Source: Brugia malayi
Taxonomy: Eukaryota; Nematoda; Chromadorea; Rhabditida; Onchocercidae
Direction: 5' to 3'
Assembly: GCF_000002995.4 (NCBI RefSeq)
Contig: NW_025062475.1
Coordinates: 14,230,687-14,294,686 of the forward strand
Length of the DNA: 64,000 nt
Shown: positions 10,601 to 24,074 of the stretch, one piece after another
How positions within the stretch are numbered: position 1 is the first letter of the stretch
Layout: each line of letters opens with the position of its first letter
Notes under the pieces: model-generated
Database searches by the model: none
What the model saw: the letters and a program-made list of their open reading frames with translations, nothing else
What the model was told of the DNA's origin: nothing
Translations under genes and position numbers: made by a program

Positions 10601-13600
10601 TTTTATGATAATGTCGTTGTAACAGTTATGAAAATATGAAATGCATAATAAATCATGATCATATGACTAAATGAATGAATAGTTTAAGCATATGAAAAAG
10701 CACATTCTGCTTATTGTGATTTCATGATTTTATTGTGTAATAATAAAATAAATCTTTGATGACTGTAAAGTAAAAAAATATTTAAAGTACAACAAAGAAA
10801 AAAAATTGTTTACTTATACTTTTGTATGTACATATTTAGCTGAAATAAAATTGAAAAGTTCAACATTTCATCACAATGTTTCAAAATGTTCAAAACTTTC
10901 AACAGTATTTTAAAATGGAAAGAGAAGAAAAAAAGATTAATAATAAATTTAAGTGATGTAATCAAAATTGTTAAACTAAAAATTTCTGTAAAAAATAAAT
11001 ACTGTTAGAAATTAAGAAGATACAAAAAATATTTTTAAAAAAAAGAAATCGAAGAAATAAAAAATAAGATAGAAACTATTTATTCAATTAATCAAACAAA
11101 CAAAACATCAAACATAAACATACGATCACATAATCTTTATTAATAAAGAAATGAAATATGATTAAAACTTTTTTTTTTTAACTTTAACGATTACATTTTG
11201 TAGAATGAAAAAAAAAACAAATTGGAATAATATAATCATAAATAGTAAAGAAATCAAATAAAAAAGAAATTAATTGACTATTCATTTCAATAATGGTTGA
11301 TAAAAATAGCAATGAAAAAAAAAAAAAAAAAATCAACCAATTATAATAAAAATCTGTTTTAAATCAATTTAAAAAATGAAATTGAACTATTATTATTGCA
11401 AATTATTTCAAAAAATAAAATTACAAATTATTTAAATTATTAAACTTGAAAAAAAAAAAATATTAAAGCATTAGTCAATTGCTATAATAATATTAACTTA
11501 TAAATTGCGATTTTTCCTTTTTTTTTTGAAATGCAAAATAAACGAACAAATTTTAATATGAAATATATTATAGTAAATTATTTATTCTATCAATGACAAA
11601 ATTAGAAGTATTTACAAAAGATACTATCTACAAAAGCAACTGCTAAATACACTAAATGAAATTTTAAAAAATTAAAAAAATAAAAGGAAAGAAAAGGAAA
11701 ATTTTAATTCCATCAAATTTTGATTATATTTTTGTGGTATATTTATCAAAATGTAAACAATATTTATGATAGATAGAATATGCATTGCTGTTAAATGCCA
11801 CTGAGAATAATTAAGCGAAATATGCAAACATATTTCGTATCGATTAGGAAAAATTTTTTGAAAAACAATAAATCTAAAATTTCCCATTCCTCTATTCAAT
11901 AGTTTATGAAAGAAAATTTTAAATTTAAAACAAGTTATTTCAAAGAAATTTAAATTTTGATATTTAATAGATTAAAAGGAATAGAGATGAAATCAATCAC
12001 TTAAAAAAAAAGTGAAATCATATTGAGATGAAAAGAAATATGAAATATTTTATAGTGATAAAATTACAAAAACAAAATAAACCATTAGCAACCAACCATA
12101 TGACAATTTTAAAATAAACTTATTAAATTAAAATATGTAATTGTCAGATATAATATAAATTTATATGAATTTGAAAATTTATTCAAATTAGTAAATATCA
12201 AACAAAAAAAAAAATGAAAAAAATGGTTTAAAGCATTATTATTTGTGATAAAAATCATATATTACACAAAATTTTTCTTTTTTTTTTTGCTAATATAATA
12301 TGAACAAATTGCATAAATAATATTTATTTTATTAAAGTATTTTAATTTTTTTTTTTTGAAAGATAAGAAGGAAGAGAGAGAGAAAGAGAGAGAGAGGGAG
12401 AGAAGAAAAGAGAGAGGGAGAATGATAGTAGGAAAAAAAATTTTATCTATTTTTATATACATTAGAGGGGAAGAGAAATGTAGTTGTATATAATTTAAAA
12501 AAAAAAATTGAAAAATGAAAAATTTATTAATGAAATTTTTTGAAAAAATAATTTGTGATAAATTACACAAAAAATTTTTTTTTTCTTTCCCTTTAATATA
12601 TATATATTTAATAAAAAAAATAGAAAAAACAAATTGAAAACTTTATTGAAAGCAAAAAAGAATTTTTCAAATTTTTCATTTGTTTAATTTCATTTATTAC
12701 TGTTTTCTAATTTTTTTCTTTTCTTCCTTTTCTTTTCATTTCGTTTCAATTTTTTTTTTTTTTGTCTAAATTCAAAATATGTTTGTTAAATGTGATGATG
12801 GCATATTGTTTTTGATTGAAAATAGCATTCTATTTGTGGGTACTCTTATTTCAACAATTTCTTTTTTTTTTGTTTCTTCTCTTCGATTCGAATGAATCCA
12901 ATTTATTTCTTGATAAATTTCATTTTCATTTTAAATTCAAAAAAAAAAAAAAAAAAAAAAGGCAAATGATCAAAAACGGATTTAAGAATAAATTCTTTCC
13001 AAATTTCATCAATTTGTTTGCATTTGGATATTTTGTAAATGAAATATTGTTAAGTCGTTTTTTCCTTTTTTTTTATTGTTTTCTTATTTTAACTCTTTTT
13101 TCATTTTCTTTTAATAAGGAAAAAAAAAATCGATTCATATTTAGCAAATTTTTTTTCCCACCATTTAATTTAATTTAATTTTACTTTTTAAAATTAAAAA
13201 AAAAAGAAAAAAAAGACTGAATGGAAAAAGAAAAGAAAGTGTAAAATGAAAAAAAAAAAAAAACTTTCCAACATTTTTGGTGCAAAAATGATTATTTTAT
13301 GAAATACTGAAATTTGAATTATACTAAGTCATTAATATAAAAATGTAAAAAATTTTGTTTTTCTAAAATATTAGCAAAAAAACAAATTTTTTTCTTTTTT
13401 TTAAAAAATTGCCTAATATTAAATTATCACATAAATGAATGATAAAAATATTATTACAATCATCAAAACAATTTTAAAATTTTCATTAAATTTTTAATAA
13501 TTTTTCATCACAATAATAGTAATAAATCTTTAATTAATGAACAATTATAATTTGTAAATTTTATTTTTTTTTTTTTTTTTAAAGTATATTTTGCCATTTA

Positions 13601-16170
13601 TGAAAAATGTGAATTAATTTTTTTTTTTCCTATTTGTTCTCCACAGCAATTCATCCTTCTCACTTATTCTTCTTTGACATATACTTTTAAAAATAAATAA
13701 ATAACTATTAAAAAATATCAGCAAAATAAATAAATAATGATTTGATAAAAACTGAAAAACTGAATTGACTAATTTTTAATGCTTTATTCAAGTTTTTTTT
13801 TTTTTTTGTAAATACAAAATCTAAAATGCATTTATTTTAAAAAGTAAGAAATAAAAATATTTAAAAAATAAAGGATGAAAAAATGTAAATAGCAAAATGC
13901 ATCAATCATTTAATACTTAGCTTGCAACTAGCTGTTAACTTTTTATATTTCCATAAATAAAATATATAATCGTTGGAAAAAAAAATGTATTTGTTATTAT
14001 TGTTATCATTGTTGATAGTATTTTTTTTTAATACTAACTTAAGTTAAATTTTTTAAAGAAAAACAAAAAAATTATTTTAACTATCAAAGCGTAAAGTTAA
14101 ATATAAAATTGTGTTAAAAAAAAAAAATTAAAAAATATATATAAATGTACATATATACATGATAAGATAAAACAAAATTATAAATGATTAATTCGATGAT
14201 TTCAAAAATTTAAATAGTGTTTTCAAATTAAAATAATATTAAATATGCATATTGTAATGATATGAATTCATATTGATAAATGAATTGATAAGTGATAGTA
14301 ATCAATTCAAATATATTAACTTTCTTCAAATTCTTATAAATTTAATATTTCACTTCCATTACTCTCTGAATTGTTGCAGAAGGTAAATTAATGATAAATT
14401 AGATTGATGCTCGAATGTATTATATAATTTCAATTTTTCCCTGATATTTACATTTTATATATCAAAATAATCATACAACAAATAATCTGATAAGAAAAGA
14501 AAATGAATTGTTTACATGAAATGGAATTAATTGATAAATGAATAATTTGAATTATATTGTATTATTTCTAATAAAATTTATAATATAATTAATTATTTAA
14601 TCATTGGATGAAATTAATTAATTTATTGTTTTATTTTTAATTCGTTTCATTGTTTTTTTTTTTTTTTTTTTAGTGAAAAAAATGCAAAAATGAATGGTAA
14701 TTACTGTTTTGCAAAATTATAAATAAGAAATATTGCAAGAGATTAAAGTATTAGTATGATAAGTTAATCTGTGCTTGTAAGAAATTAAATTAAGTATTTA
14801 AGTGATTCATTTTTTTTTCCTTTGTAATTTAATTAAAATAAATCATAAAATAAAAATTGCATCAATTACAATTCAGAATGAAATAAATTTATAAATTTAA
14901 TTAAATTAGAATTGGCAAAAAAAAAAATTTCTTTTACAAAGAAATGCATATATGAGAAAAATAAATGAAAAAATGAAAGTGAAAAAAAAAATGAAATGAT
15001 AAAAAAGAAAAATGATGCAATATCAAAGTAGAAGGGATGTTAGCATAAATAGAGAGAGGGAGGGAGAGAGAGAGGGAAAGGGAGAGAGAATAAATTTATT
15101 TATAAAATATATTTTCAAAAGTTTTGCTGTGAATTTAGAAGTTAAAAATTATTCATTCAACAAAAAGAATGAAGGGAATTGCTCTTTTATGCTGAAAAAG
15201 AGGAATAAAACTATCATTTTATTAGCTTATTAGCTAATTATTATACAAAAATATCAACAGCCTATAATTAATGTTTCTTTCACAACAACAAATATCAATT
15301 TTAATTAATAAAATTGAAAATTATACTAATAATTGACCTGTTTTCATATTTTATTTTAACTAATAGCAATAAAATTAGTAATAAAATAGTAATAAAAATT
15401 GAAATAAGTAGAATGGTATACTCTAACAACAATGATAATTCATTGATAATACAAATATTTTAAATATTATGTATGTTAGAATAGAATTAATAAAAAAAGA
15501 ATATAAATAAAATATTATTGGAATAATCTTTTTTTTTTCTTACTTCGTAAAGTTGATGAATCATTTTATCAGATATTATCAGTGATAATCATTTTAATCA
15601 CAGTACAACTTTCAATCTTTTTTTTTTCTTGCTTAAATGGAAAGAATTTTGTGAAAAAAAAATCATTTTTGGTTTTTTTTTCACATAAAATTATAATAAA
15701 AATAAATATAATATTAGGAATGTTATTGCATTCATAACTAATTATCTTTTATTATTCCATAATTTTTTTCACTTTTTTTTTTTTCTTGAAAAAGAATGAA
15801 AATAAAAAAAGAGAGGGAGAGAGAGAGAGAGAGAGGGAGAGAGGAAAAAGGAGATAAAGCTATCTGATAAGGAAAGGAATGTGAAAAAGCTTGAACGATT
15901 GCAAAAAGAATATTAATAATTGATCATTCATTTTTATTTATGCTAATTTCAAATAAACACATCAAATAATTGTTCCTTTTAAAAGGAATCACATTTTATT
16001 GCTTTGAAAAATTTTTCATTTTCCGCTTTTTTTCGATTTATTTGAAATTAGCTAAAAAAAAAAAAAAAAATTAGAAATGAATGAAAATATTGGTATAAAA
16101 AATTTTAAATGATTATTTCTCGTTTTTCTGACAAATGCATATAGTAAGCAATGCATTGAATCATCATCAA
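10601..16170. other. Long AT-rich intergenic stretch
   Basis: I see no supportable gene. The stretch holds many A/T homopolymers and GA-rich patches (12372-12420, 15051-15090, 15808-15845). Frames at 11672-11899(-), 12262-12570(-), 12816-13178(+) and 15012-15233(+) are Lys/Phe/Ile-rich, lack plausible splice context and carry no recognisable motif. Confidence 0.5.
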
Positions 16171-16187
16171 TACTGTCATTGTCATTA

Positions 16188-16445
16188 ATTGTTATTATTA
16201 TTATTATTCTATTATCATTATCATCATTATCACTACTTAGTATTGTTTGTTATTATTATTGTTATTGTTGCTGTCACTATTATTATTACTATTGTTGTTA
16301 TTATTGTTACTGTCACTATTATTATTACTATTATTGTTGTTATTATTATCAATATTATTATTATTATTTGTTGTTTGTTGTCGTTATTGTTATCTGACAT
16401 TATTTGGTATCGGTATTATTGTTATTTTTGCTATCACTAATATTA
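16188..16445. repeat. ATT/GTT/ACT trinucleotide array
   Basis: TTATTATTA-type repeats with ATTGTTGTT and ACTGTCACT interruptions. A pair of near-identical 45-50-bp segments is visible around 16262-16345. All overlapping frames here are repeat shadows. Confidence 0.85.
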
Positions 16446-16483
16446 TTGATTGAAATATTTTCTATGAAAAATGAAAATACCTC

Positions 16484-16522
<39 letters not shown>

Positions 16523-17690
16523 TTTTGTAATTCCTTTAAAGAAAAATAGAAAGTTAAAACCTGGAAGACAAAAAAAAAAAAAACATTTAAGAAAATAGTT
16601 TTCGATAAGGAACTTCGACAAAAAAAAAAAAAAGAAAAACGAAGAGACTACAATTACATCTCAATTTTTTTTCTTTTTAAATTTTATTTTCCCATCGTTT
16701 CACATTGATTCCAATTTTTGACAAATTTAAATTAGAAATGAGAAATTATTGTGAACAATTAGATGAATTACTTAATAGGAAATGAAAAATTTATGTGAAT
16801 GAAATTAATTACATTGCAAAATTTTTCTTTTCAGCGCTTTTTTCTTTTTCTTTGCTTAAAAATCTTAATGAAAATTTCTATGAGTTTTAATTAAAGTTTT
16901 AATTTTAATTAAAAGAAAAAAAAATAGAGAACAAATCTAAATTTAAGTTTTCTCTAGTAAGCTATCACCAAATATTTAAGAGAATCAAAATAATGGTATT
17001 AACCATTACTAATTTATTATTTTTTTATAATTTTCTGGTTTCATTCATTTTTTTTAAACTTTCAATTTTAGTTGTATGTCGAAGAAAGGAAATGAGAACA
17101 AACAAATCAAATTTGATCGCTTAGTTTTAACAAAAATGAATGATAAATAAAATTAAATCTTAATTATATGCAATCAGAGGAATGAAAATCTGATCAAACA
17201 AAGAAATGAATATCAGATCAATTAAAAATTGTCAAATTTTCATTCTAAATTAGAGTGTAAAGTATAAAACAATCTTAAGAGTTATAAATGCTTGCACAAG
17301 TTAGCTAAAAAACTAAAAAAAAAAAAGCATATGTGTTTATCAAACCGTAAATAATACATAAATTAAAGAATTCTATTAGATATGATCTTATAATACTTAA
17401 ATATCTCGAAATATGCAAAATTACTTACTAATGCATCTTACTGATTGTAGTTAGAATTTTTTCAAGTGGAAAACGATGCAAATTTCAAAATTTTAATAAA
17501 GCAAAAAGATGATAAATGAATTATAACATCGAATCGAAATGAAAAAATAAATGAATTATTAAAAATTCCTCTAATATTTTGGAGGAATTTGTTTGCATCG
17601 CATGAATTGATTGTCATATGGGAGCATTCGATATTTTTGCGCCGAATAATTCGTGAAAAAATAAAAAAAATACTGGGCAAATTCATGTTA
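16446..17690. other. AT-rich intergenic DNA
   Basis: Contains a poly-T run (about 16488-16518) and otherwise unstructured AT-rich sequence. The 79-codon minus frame at 17462-17701 has more varied residues than most frames here, but it has no recognisable motif and its 3' end overlaps repetitive DNA, so I do not call it. Confidence 0.45.
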
Positions 17691-17890
17691 TAATTAATCA
17701 ATATAATAATCGATATAAATGAAATGATTATAATTAATCAATATAATAATCGATATAAATGAAATGATTATAATTAATCAATATAATAATCGATATAAAT
17801 GAAATGATTATAATTAATCAATATAATAATCGATATAAATGAAATGATTATAATTAATCAATATAATAATCGATATAAATGAAATGATTA
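17691..17890. repeat. 40-bp minisatellite, five copies
   Basis: Five identical 40-bp units begin at 17691, 17731, 17771, 17811 and 17851, each containing ATAATCGATATAAATG. A sixth decayed copy starts at 17891 (CAAATAATCAATGTAATTAA). The lack of changes between copies implies recent expansion. Confidence 0.9.
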
Positions 17891-20800
17891 CAAATAATCA
17901 ATGTAATTAATTAATTAAAAAAGCTTATTGATCGCTTTTCACAATAAAAAATTTGCTTAATTGTCTTATTTACACTACTTTCTACTTTCATCACTTGTTT
18001 ATTCATAATTATTGTAAAAAAAAAAATTGAAAGTACTCAAATAAAAGTAATCAAATATTTCATTAACTAATAATCGATGAAATTAAACAATCAAAATTCT
18101 TAAACTAACTTTAAACATGCAATATAAATTTGAAAACAAAAAATCAAAAACTACTATAAAGGATAAATTTTCCACAATGAAATAAATTACTCAACAATTA
18201 TTTTTATAAATTGAATAAATTAATGAAATAATTAATAAGGAAAAATATAATAATACAATTAATGAATGATTTCATTATTGTTAGTTAAAGAATGAAATGA
18301 AATCGATCCGTTACTAATTTATGCAAAAGTTTTTATTTAATCATTTTATCATCAATGTGTTGATAAAAAAAAAATTAAATAACAAATGGAATTTAATTTG
18401 GTACTAAAATTTACATTTTGTGAAAAATATATTTAGTGTAAACTTTTTGAATGAAATAAAAGATTTATTAAAGATTTTTAGTTCGTTTTAAAAAAAAAAA
18501 AAAAACCAATTTTACTAATTTCTTATTGTCAAACATCAGTTACTCATTAATGGAAATGTTAATGATGGTAAAATTAAATAGTTTATAAATAAGCTATTAA
18601 ATTCGTTTCTTCTCGTTTTATTTTTTTCATTTTTTTTTCGTCCATATCAATTGAAAAAAAAAAATTTTTAACCAATAATTTATAATTTCTTTAATTTACT
18701 ATTTTTTTTTTTGAATTAGCTTAATTGAACAAATAAGGATTGATTTTTATATGCTAAAAAAAATTTGAAATTTAATTATTTAAGTAATATTATTTCGGTT
18801 AGATCAAATAAATATTGTTTATCATCATTCACAATTATCTCTCCTTTTTTGTGACAAATATTAATCAATCAGGTGAGTTGAGAAGTACTGAAAATTAGTA
18901 TTTATTGTTTCAAAACATCATTTCAGAAGACAGAGAGAGAGAGAAGAGAGAGAGGATAATAAAAAGATATTTTTTTAATGATAATATTTATCATTTCATA
19001 ATGATAAAACGATAGTATTTTTTTTCCTAAAATTATTAAACAATGATAAATTATTTCTATTTAAATATGCAATAAATGTAATAAAAATTTAATTTTTCAA
19101 TATTTTATTTTAGCATGAAAATAAAAAAAAAAGAAAAAAGGAAGGAAGGAAAGATAAGAAAGGAAAAGAGAAAATAGAAAAAGTTGAAATAACGAAAAAA
19201 GAAATTCTCTGATAGCATTTTATGGTTCTCATTTATCATCTATCAATTTCCGACTTGTCTATTTGTCCTTTATGTTTACATTTTGACAATAGCTAAAATT
19301 GATTAAAATTTAAATTTGCTAACATTGCTTTTATTACGATGTTTTTTTTTTTTTTTTTTTTTCCTTTAAATTCTGTAAAATTTTGTTGTGTAGTAAATAT
19401 TATCATTTCTTTCATTTCATCTTATTTTTTTTTTCTTTTTTTACAACATTTTACAGCGTAAACTAATGTATGTAAAAACTTTCACATAAATTGTATGAAT
19501 GTAGAAAATGTAATAAATTTCTTTTTTTATTGTTTGAAATTTTAACAAAATTTGATATAAAATATTGAATTGCTATTGCAATATTAGAATATTAATCATT
19601 TTGTTTATTTGCAAATTTGAAAATTGCTAGCAAAATTGTTAAATAAAATGTTATTGCATTAAAAGAAAAAAAAACAAAAAAAAGGAGAATAAATTGAACA
19701 AATAGAAAGAAAGATGAAGAGAAAGAAAAAACGAAGAATGAGATAGGAAAAATGAAATTAGAAAAGATAAATTGTGAAAGATAAAAATAAATTTGAGGAG
19801 AAAAATAATATAGCCTTATGACATTATTCATGTTAACTTTTACTTTTAAAAATGAAAATGAAAGTTAAATATTGTCATAATGTTTATTTGTCATATGAAA
19901 TGAAATAATGGTAATTAATTACAAGAATGTTATTCTTACAAAGTAATCAATTGTATGAGATAAATATAGCAGAATGTAGTATTAACAATGAAATTGGAAA
20001 AAACTTTTTTGGAAAGTTAAAATTGTATTTTAAGCATATTTAATTAATCTAAAACTAATTAAACTGAAAAATTGCCATTGCTATCATTGTTGCAATTGCT
20101 TTTATTTTATTATTTTTTTTTTTTTTTTAATTGATAATTCAGTAAAAAAAGAAAAATTATTTTTTAATATGAATTCTTCAAATTTTCAATTTTTTTTTTT
20201 TTTATTTCAATAAAATACAAAAATATTTAAAAGAAAAAATGAAATACTATAGAACATTTCATGATATTATTCTATATTTAAATATAATAAGTCAGACAAT
20301 TTTATTTTAAAGATTTAAATCAATAACTACTTCAAATGTACCAATCCATTTCATTTATATTCATCCTTCTTATTTTTATTATTTATATGTAAGACGAAAT
20401 TAAAAACTGACCTTACACACTTTCAAATCATTTTTCACAGTAAAATTAATTATCTCATTTAAATCAATTTATCCTCCTAATTTTTAATACCATCATCATC
20501 ATTTTGATAATTGCCACAGTCATTCAGAAATTGCTAAAAAGCATTGATTAAAAATATTTTAAAGATTTAAAAAATATGCCTACATTTAAACTAATAACAC
20601 ATGCATTCAATAATAGAAAAAAGATGAATATAGGAGTATATATTCATACCTATTTCATATTTATTGGAATGCAAATAAATGGAAAAAAATGTTGAAAGAA
20701 TCATTAGGCAATGATTTATTAAGAATTTCTAATTATTTCATCTTTTCTTCCTCTTTTTTTTGTTGTGTTCAAATTTTGTTGAACAATTGCTCTAACTAGC

Positions 20801-23800
20801 TTATAGCTTACCTTTCTTCTCATCACAAATATCATCTCATCATATGATGGTAATTAAATGAGAAATGTAAAATGGTGACAAAAAAAAGTGATAGGTAAAA
20901 TTTTCCTAATTATATTAATTATTGCACTGTTAAACTATTGGTTCATATGATATGGTTCAATTTTTAAATTTAATTTAATCAGATTTTTGCACAATTTTTT
21001 TTTTTTTTTTTTTAATAGGAAAGGAAAAGTTTTGAAGTTAAATTATTTGATTGAGATGGAGAAATGTTCAAAAGATAAACAACATGAACAAAGCATAATG
21101 AATTGATAGAATAAACTTTTAAACTTCATTCATTTCTTCGGTGTAGATAAGGATATCGCTAAAATGATCACTATCATCTAAACTTTATGTATTAAAATTT
21201 TATTCTTATATATTTCAAACATCTAGTTTCGCATTTCAAATATTTTGTTTCAAAGACACAAAATTTGCAATAACTGATCAACAATAATAACACAGTTCAG
21301 ATTTATCAAAGATAAGTTAAAATTTAAACTAACAGTGATATATGATAAATGGCAATAAATGTTTTTTAAATGATGTCAATATGGAAGTCAATAAAGATAT
21401 TTTTTGATCCATAGAGAAATCTGATATGATTAAAAGTGAAATTATCACAATTACAAAAAGTAATAAATTTCATTTGCTAAAATATGTTGCGAATTAATGC
21501 TAAGAATGTATGAAGAATGCATGAAGAAAGCAATCTATTGAAATTATAATTAGATAAGCCAAAATAAATAAATTGATAGCACTGATAACGCGATGATAAT
21601 TTTTGGATAATATCAAAAGCATTAGTGATAACAATATAATTTATTCAATCACTGAATATTTGCTTCATCAGTTATTGTAATCTTAAGCGAAGCAATAATC
21701 ATTCATCGCTATCATTGATACTATCAAATTTCAATCAATTTAACCCTTCAATAGTATAAAATTCCAGTTTCACTTTCAACATTGTTCAAAATTATTCAAA
21801 CAACTGCAATTTAATTATTGCTGTAACTAATCAATAGATCATTTCGAAAAAAAAATGCATAATATTTTCGGATGAATGAAATATTATTTTAATAGCTTAT
21901 CAATTTATTGATTGATAAAATAATAATAACAATTATTAACTGACTGATTTACTGATTAGAATTAAAAATAGTCACATCAAATATTGAAGTAAAGGCTGTA
22001 CATTTTTTTATCAAGAAAAAGTACAGCACAAAACATTGAAGGATGGAACTGATTAGTTTGATTAATTAATGGAAGAAGGATAATTTTATAAAAATGATAG
22101 GTATAAAATAGTCATAAAATGTTAAAAATAAAATAACATTTTTCATTAAAAAAATACTAATTTTCCATTAATGAAATATTATAAATTTGAAGATATCATG
22201 ATTTAAAAATTTAATTTAAAACAGATAAAATAATGGTGGTGAAATATAGTTTCAAATAAAAAAATAACAAATGTCCAAATTTAATTCACCTCTTTAAACA
22301 AGAAAATTATCAAACTGAATGAATTAATTGTGCTTATAAGAATGACTGATTTCAATTATAACAAATAGTTTTGTCTAATTTATTTAAATTATTCCAGTTA
22401 AATTATTCCACTTTCAAAAGAATTCTATAATTATTGCATTTATTTCAGAACATACTGCTTTAAAAATAAAAAGAAAAAAACCACAGAACAATCAAATATC
22501 AAAATCAGTTGATAAGCCACTAATATCTTTGTTTTTAGAACGCTAGCAAATATGCTAGAATTAAAATATTTATAATTGCATTTGCTAAAAGCTAAATATA
22601 TCAAAAAAAAAAAAAAGGAGGCAATTAAATTTATTCATAAAAATGATCAAATTAAACTTGAAGTATTATTTTTCAAGTAAAGTGTTTTTTAATTACTTAA
22701 TCACTACTTTTAATTCGTTAAAATTAAACATTTCAATTCCAAGATTCCTGCAAATACAGTTTGTTTAAGCATACATTATCAATGAAAATTTTTTTGGAAC
22801 AACAATTTTAATTGAAAATTAAAATTAAGAAAATTGTTATTTGAAGGATGGAAAGATAAATTTATACTATGAGAAATTCGACAATGAAAAAATTTTATTC
22901 ACTATGAAAGTTAGCTTTCCGTTCTGACATGGTTCACGCTCGTAATCTGTAGACAAATAAAATCAAAATAAGAAAAAAAGAACATTCTCTTTTCACATAA
23001 GGTGATATCTAAATAAAGTAAATTCAAATTAAACGTTTTATTCGTAAGTTAACGTCATTTAACGTTTTACTCTAAATAAATTAAGTTGAAAGTAAGAACT
23101 CAATTTGGCGTAACAAACGCCTCCATTCCACGTTCTTTTATCAGGTCGGTACCATCCGTAAAATATCTTAAATTTCACAAAGTCCCATTTCATCATTTGC
23201 GACAGAAATGCAACGCTTTGGTTTCATATCAGATAGGTTTATAAGATAGGTAAGGAAAGGTTGTAGAAGTTTTGAAAATTTGAAAAGTGAGGGAATGCGC
23301 TAATTAATGAGCAAATGCTAATGAATCAAAGATTGAAAGGACAGAAAAGAAGATATTATAAATTGTGAATAAGTAAGATTACTATAGATTGAGAGAAAGA
23401 ATAATATAAATTGTTAATATATGAGGAATTTTTCCTCTCATCCATTTTTGGTGCAAGTTTTTTCTTTTTTTTGCATTATTCTCACTCTCATATCTTCTCT
23501 CCTAACCTAACAATTTAATTCAAATTTGATAAAATAGAATAAATGAACTAAAGTTTGATCATTATTTTTGTTTTCGAACATATAAAGTAAAAAAGAAAAG
23601 TGATGATTGAGGAAATTTTTAATTAGCTCTATTCAAATCCTATTCAGTTTTAAAAAGTTTTCATTACATAATAGTGTTTGAACTGATTTATTTAGCACAT
23701 ATTTAAAGGTTTTTAATGAGGATATTTTGATCTGTAATGAATAAAATTAACACATATTGGATGAGAAATGTATCATCATATATATCATATTTGTCACTAA

Positions 23801-24044
23801 ATATAAGCAATGTTCTGATAGTTCTTTAGATTTTTCTAATGTAATTTTAGTCTTACTGTACTTGGAGTATTTCGGCATGGATGTAATTGTAGGCGAGCAA
23901 AATTATTGGATTGCCAGATTTATATCAAATTTCAGATTCTAAATTTCTTGTCATTACATTTTATTATAACATCACCGTAAAGTATGTTATATGTTGTACT
24001 GTCGTCTTTTTTTTTTTTTTTTTTACTTGATATTTGTTGATTTC
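17891..24044. other. Intergenic region upstream of leucyl-tRNA synthetase
   Basis: Mostly AT-rich with no gene I can support. The part from about 22920 to 23300 is less A+T-rich and contains a perfect 4-bp-stem inverted repeat (GGCG at 23107-23110, CGCC at 23118-23121). It also holds a 45-codon minus-strand frame (23059-23196) rich in Trp, Tyr and Lys. This patch may be promoter sequence or a leftover of another gene. The plus frame at 23757-23942 has no support beyond being open. Confidence 0.45.
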
Positions 24045-24046
24045 AG
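24045..24046 (+). promoter_or_regulatory. Probable spliced-leader acceptor for leucyl-tRNA synthetase
   Basis: A T-rich tract ending in GTTGATTTCAG|CCAG lies 28 bases upstream of the start codon at 24075, with no upstream coding exon. This matches nematode 3' splice signals and is the expected SL trans-splice site. The trans-splicing itself is inference. Confidence 0.6.
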
Positions 24047-24074
24047 CCAGAGAAAAAAGTATTTAACTGCCAAG

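Noticed and set aside
11672..15233. Isolated frames of 73-120 codons (11672-11899, 12262-12570, 12816-13178, 15012-15233)
   Set aside because: Phe/Lys/Ile-rich by base composition, with no motif and no splice or trans-splice context.
16179..16621. Several frames over the ATT/GTT array and the following poly-T
   Set aside because: Low-complexity repeat shadows.
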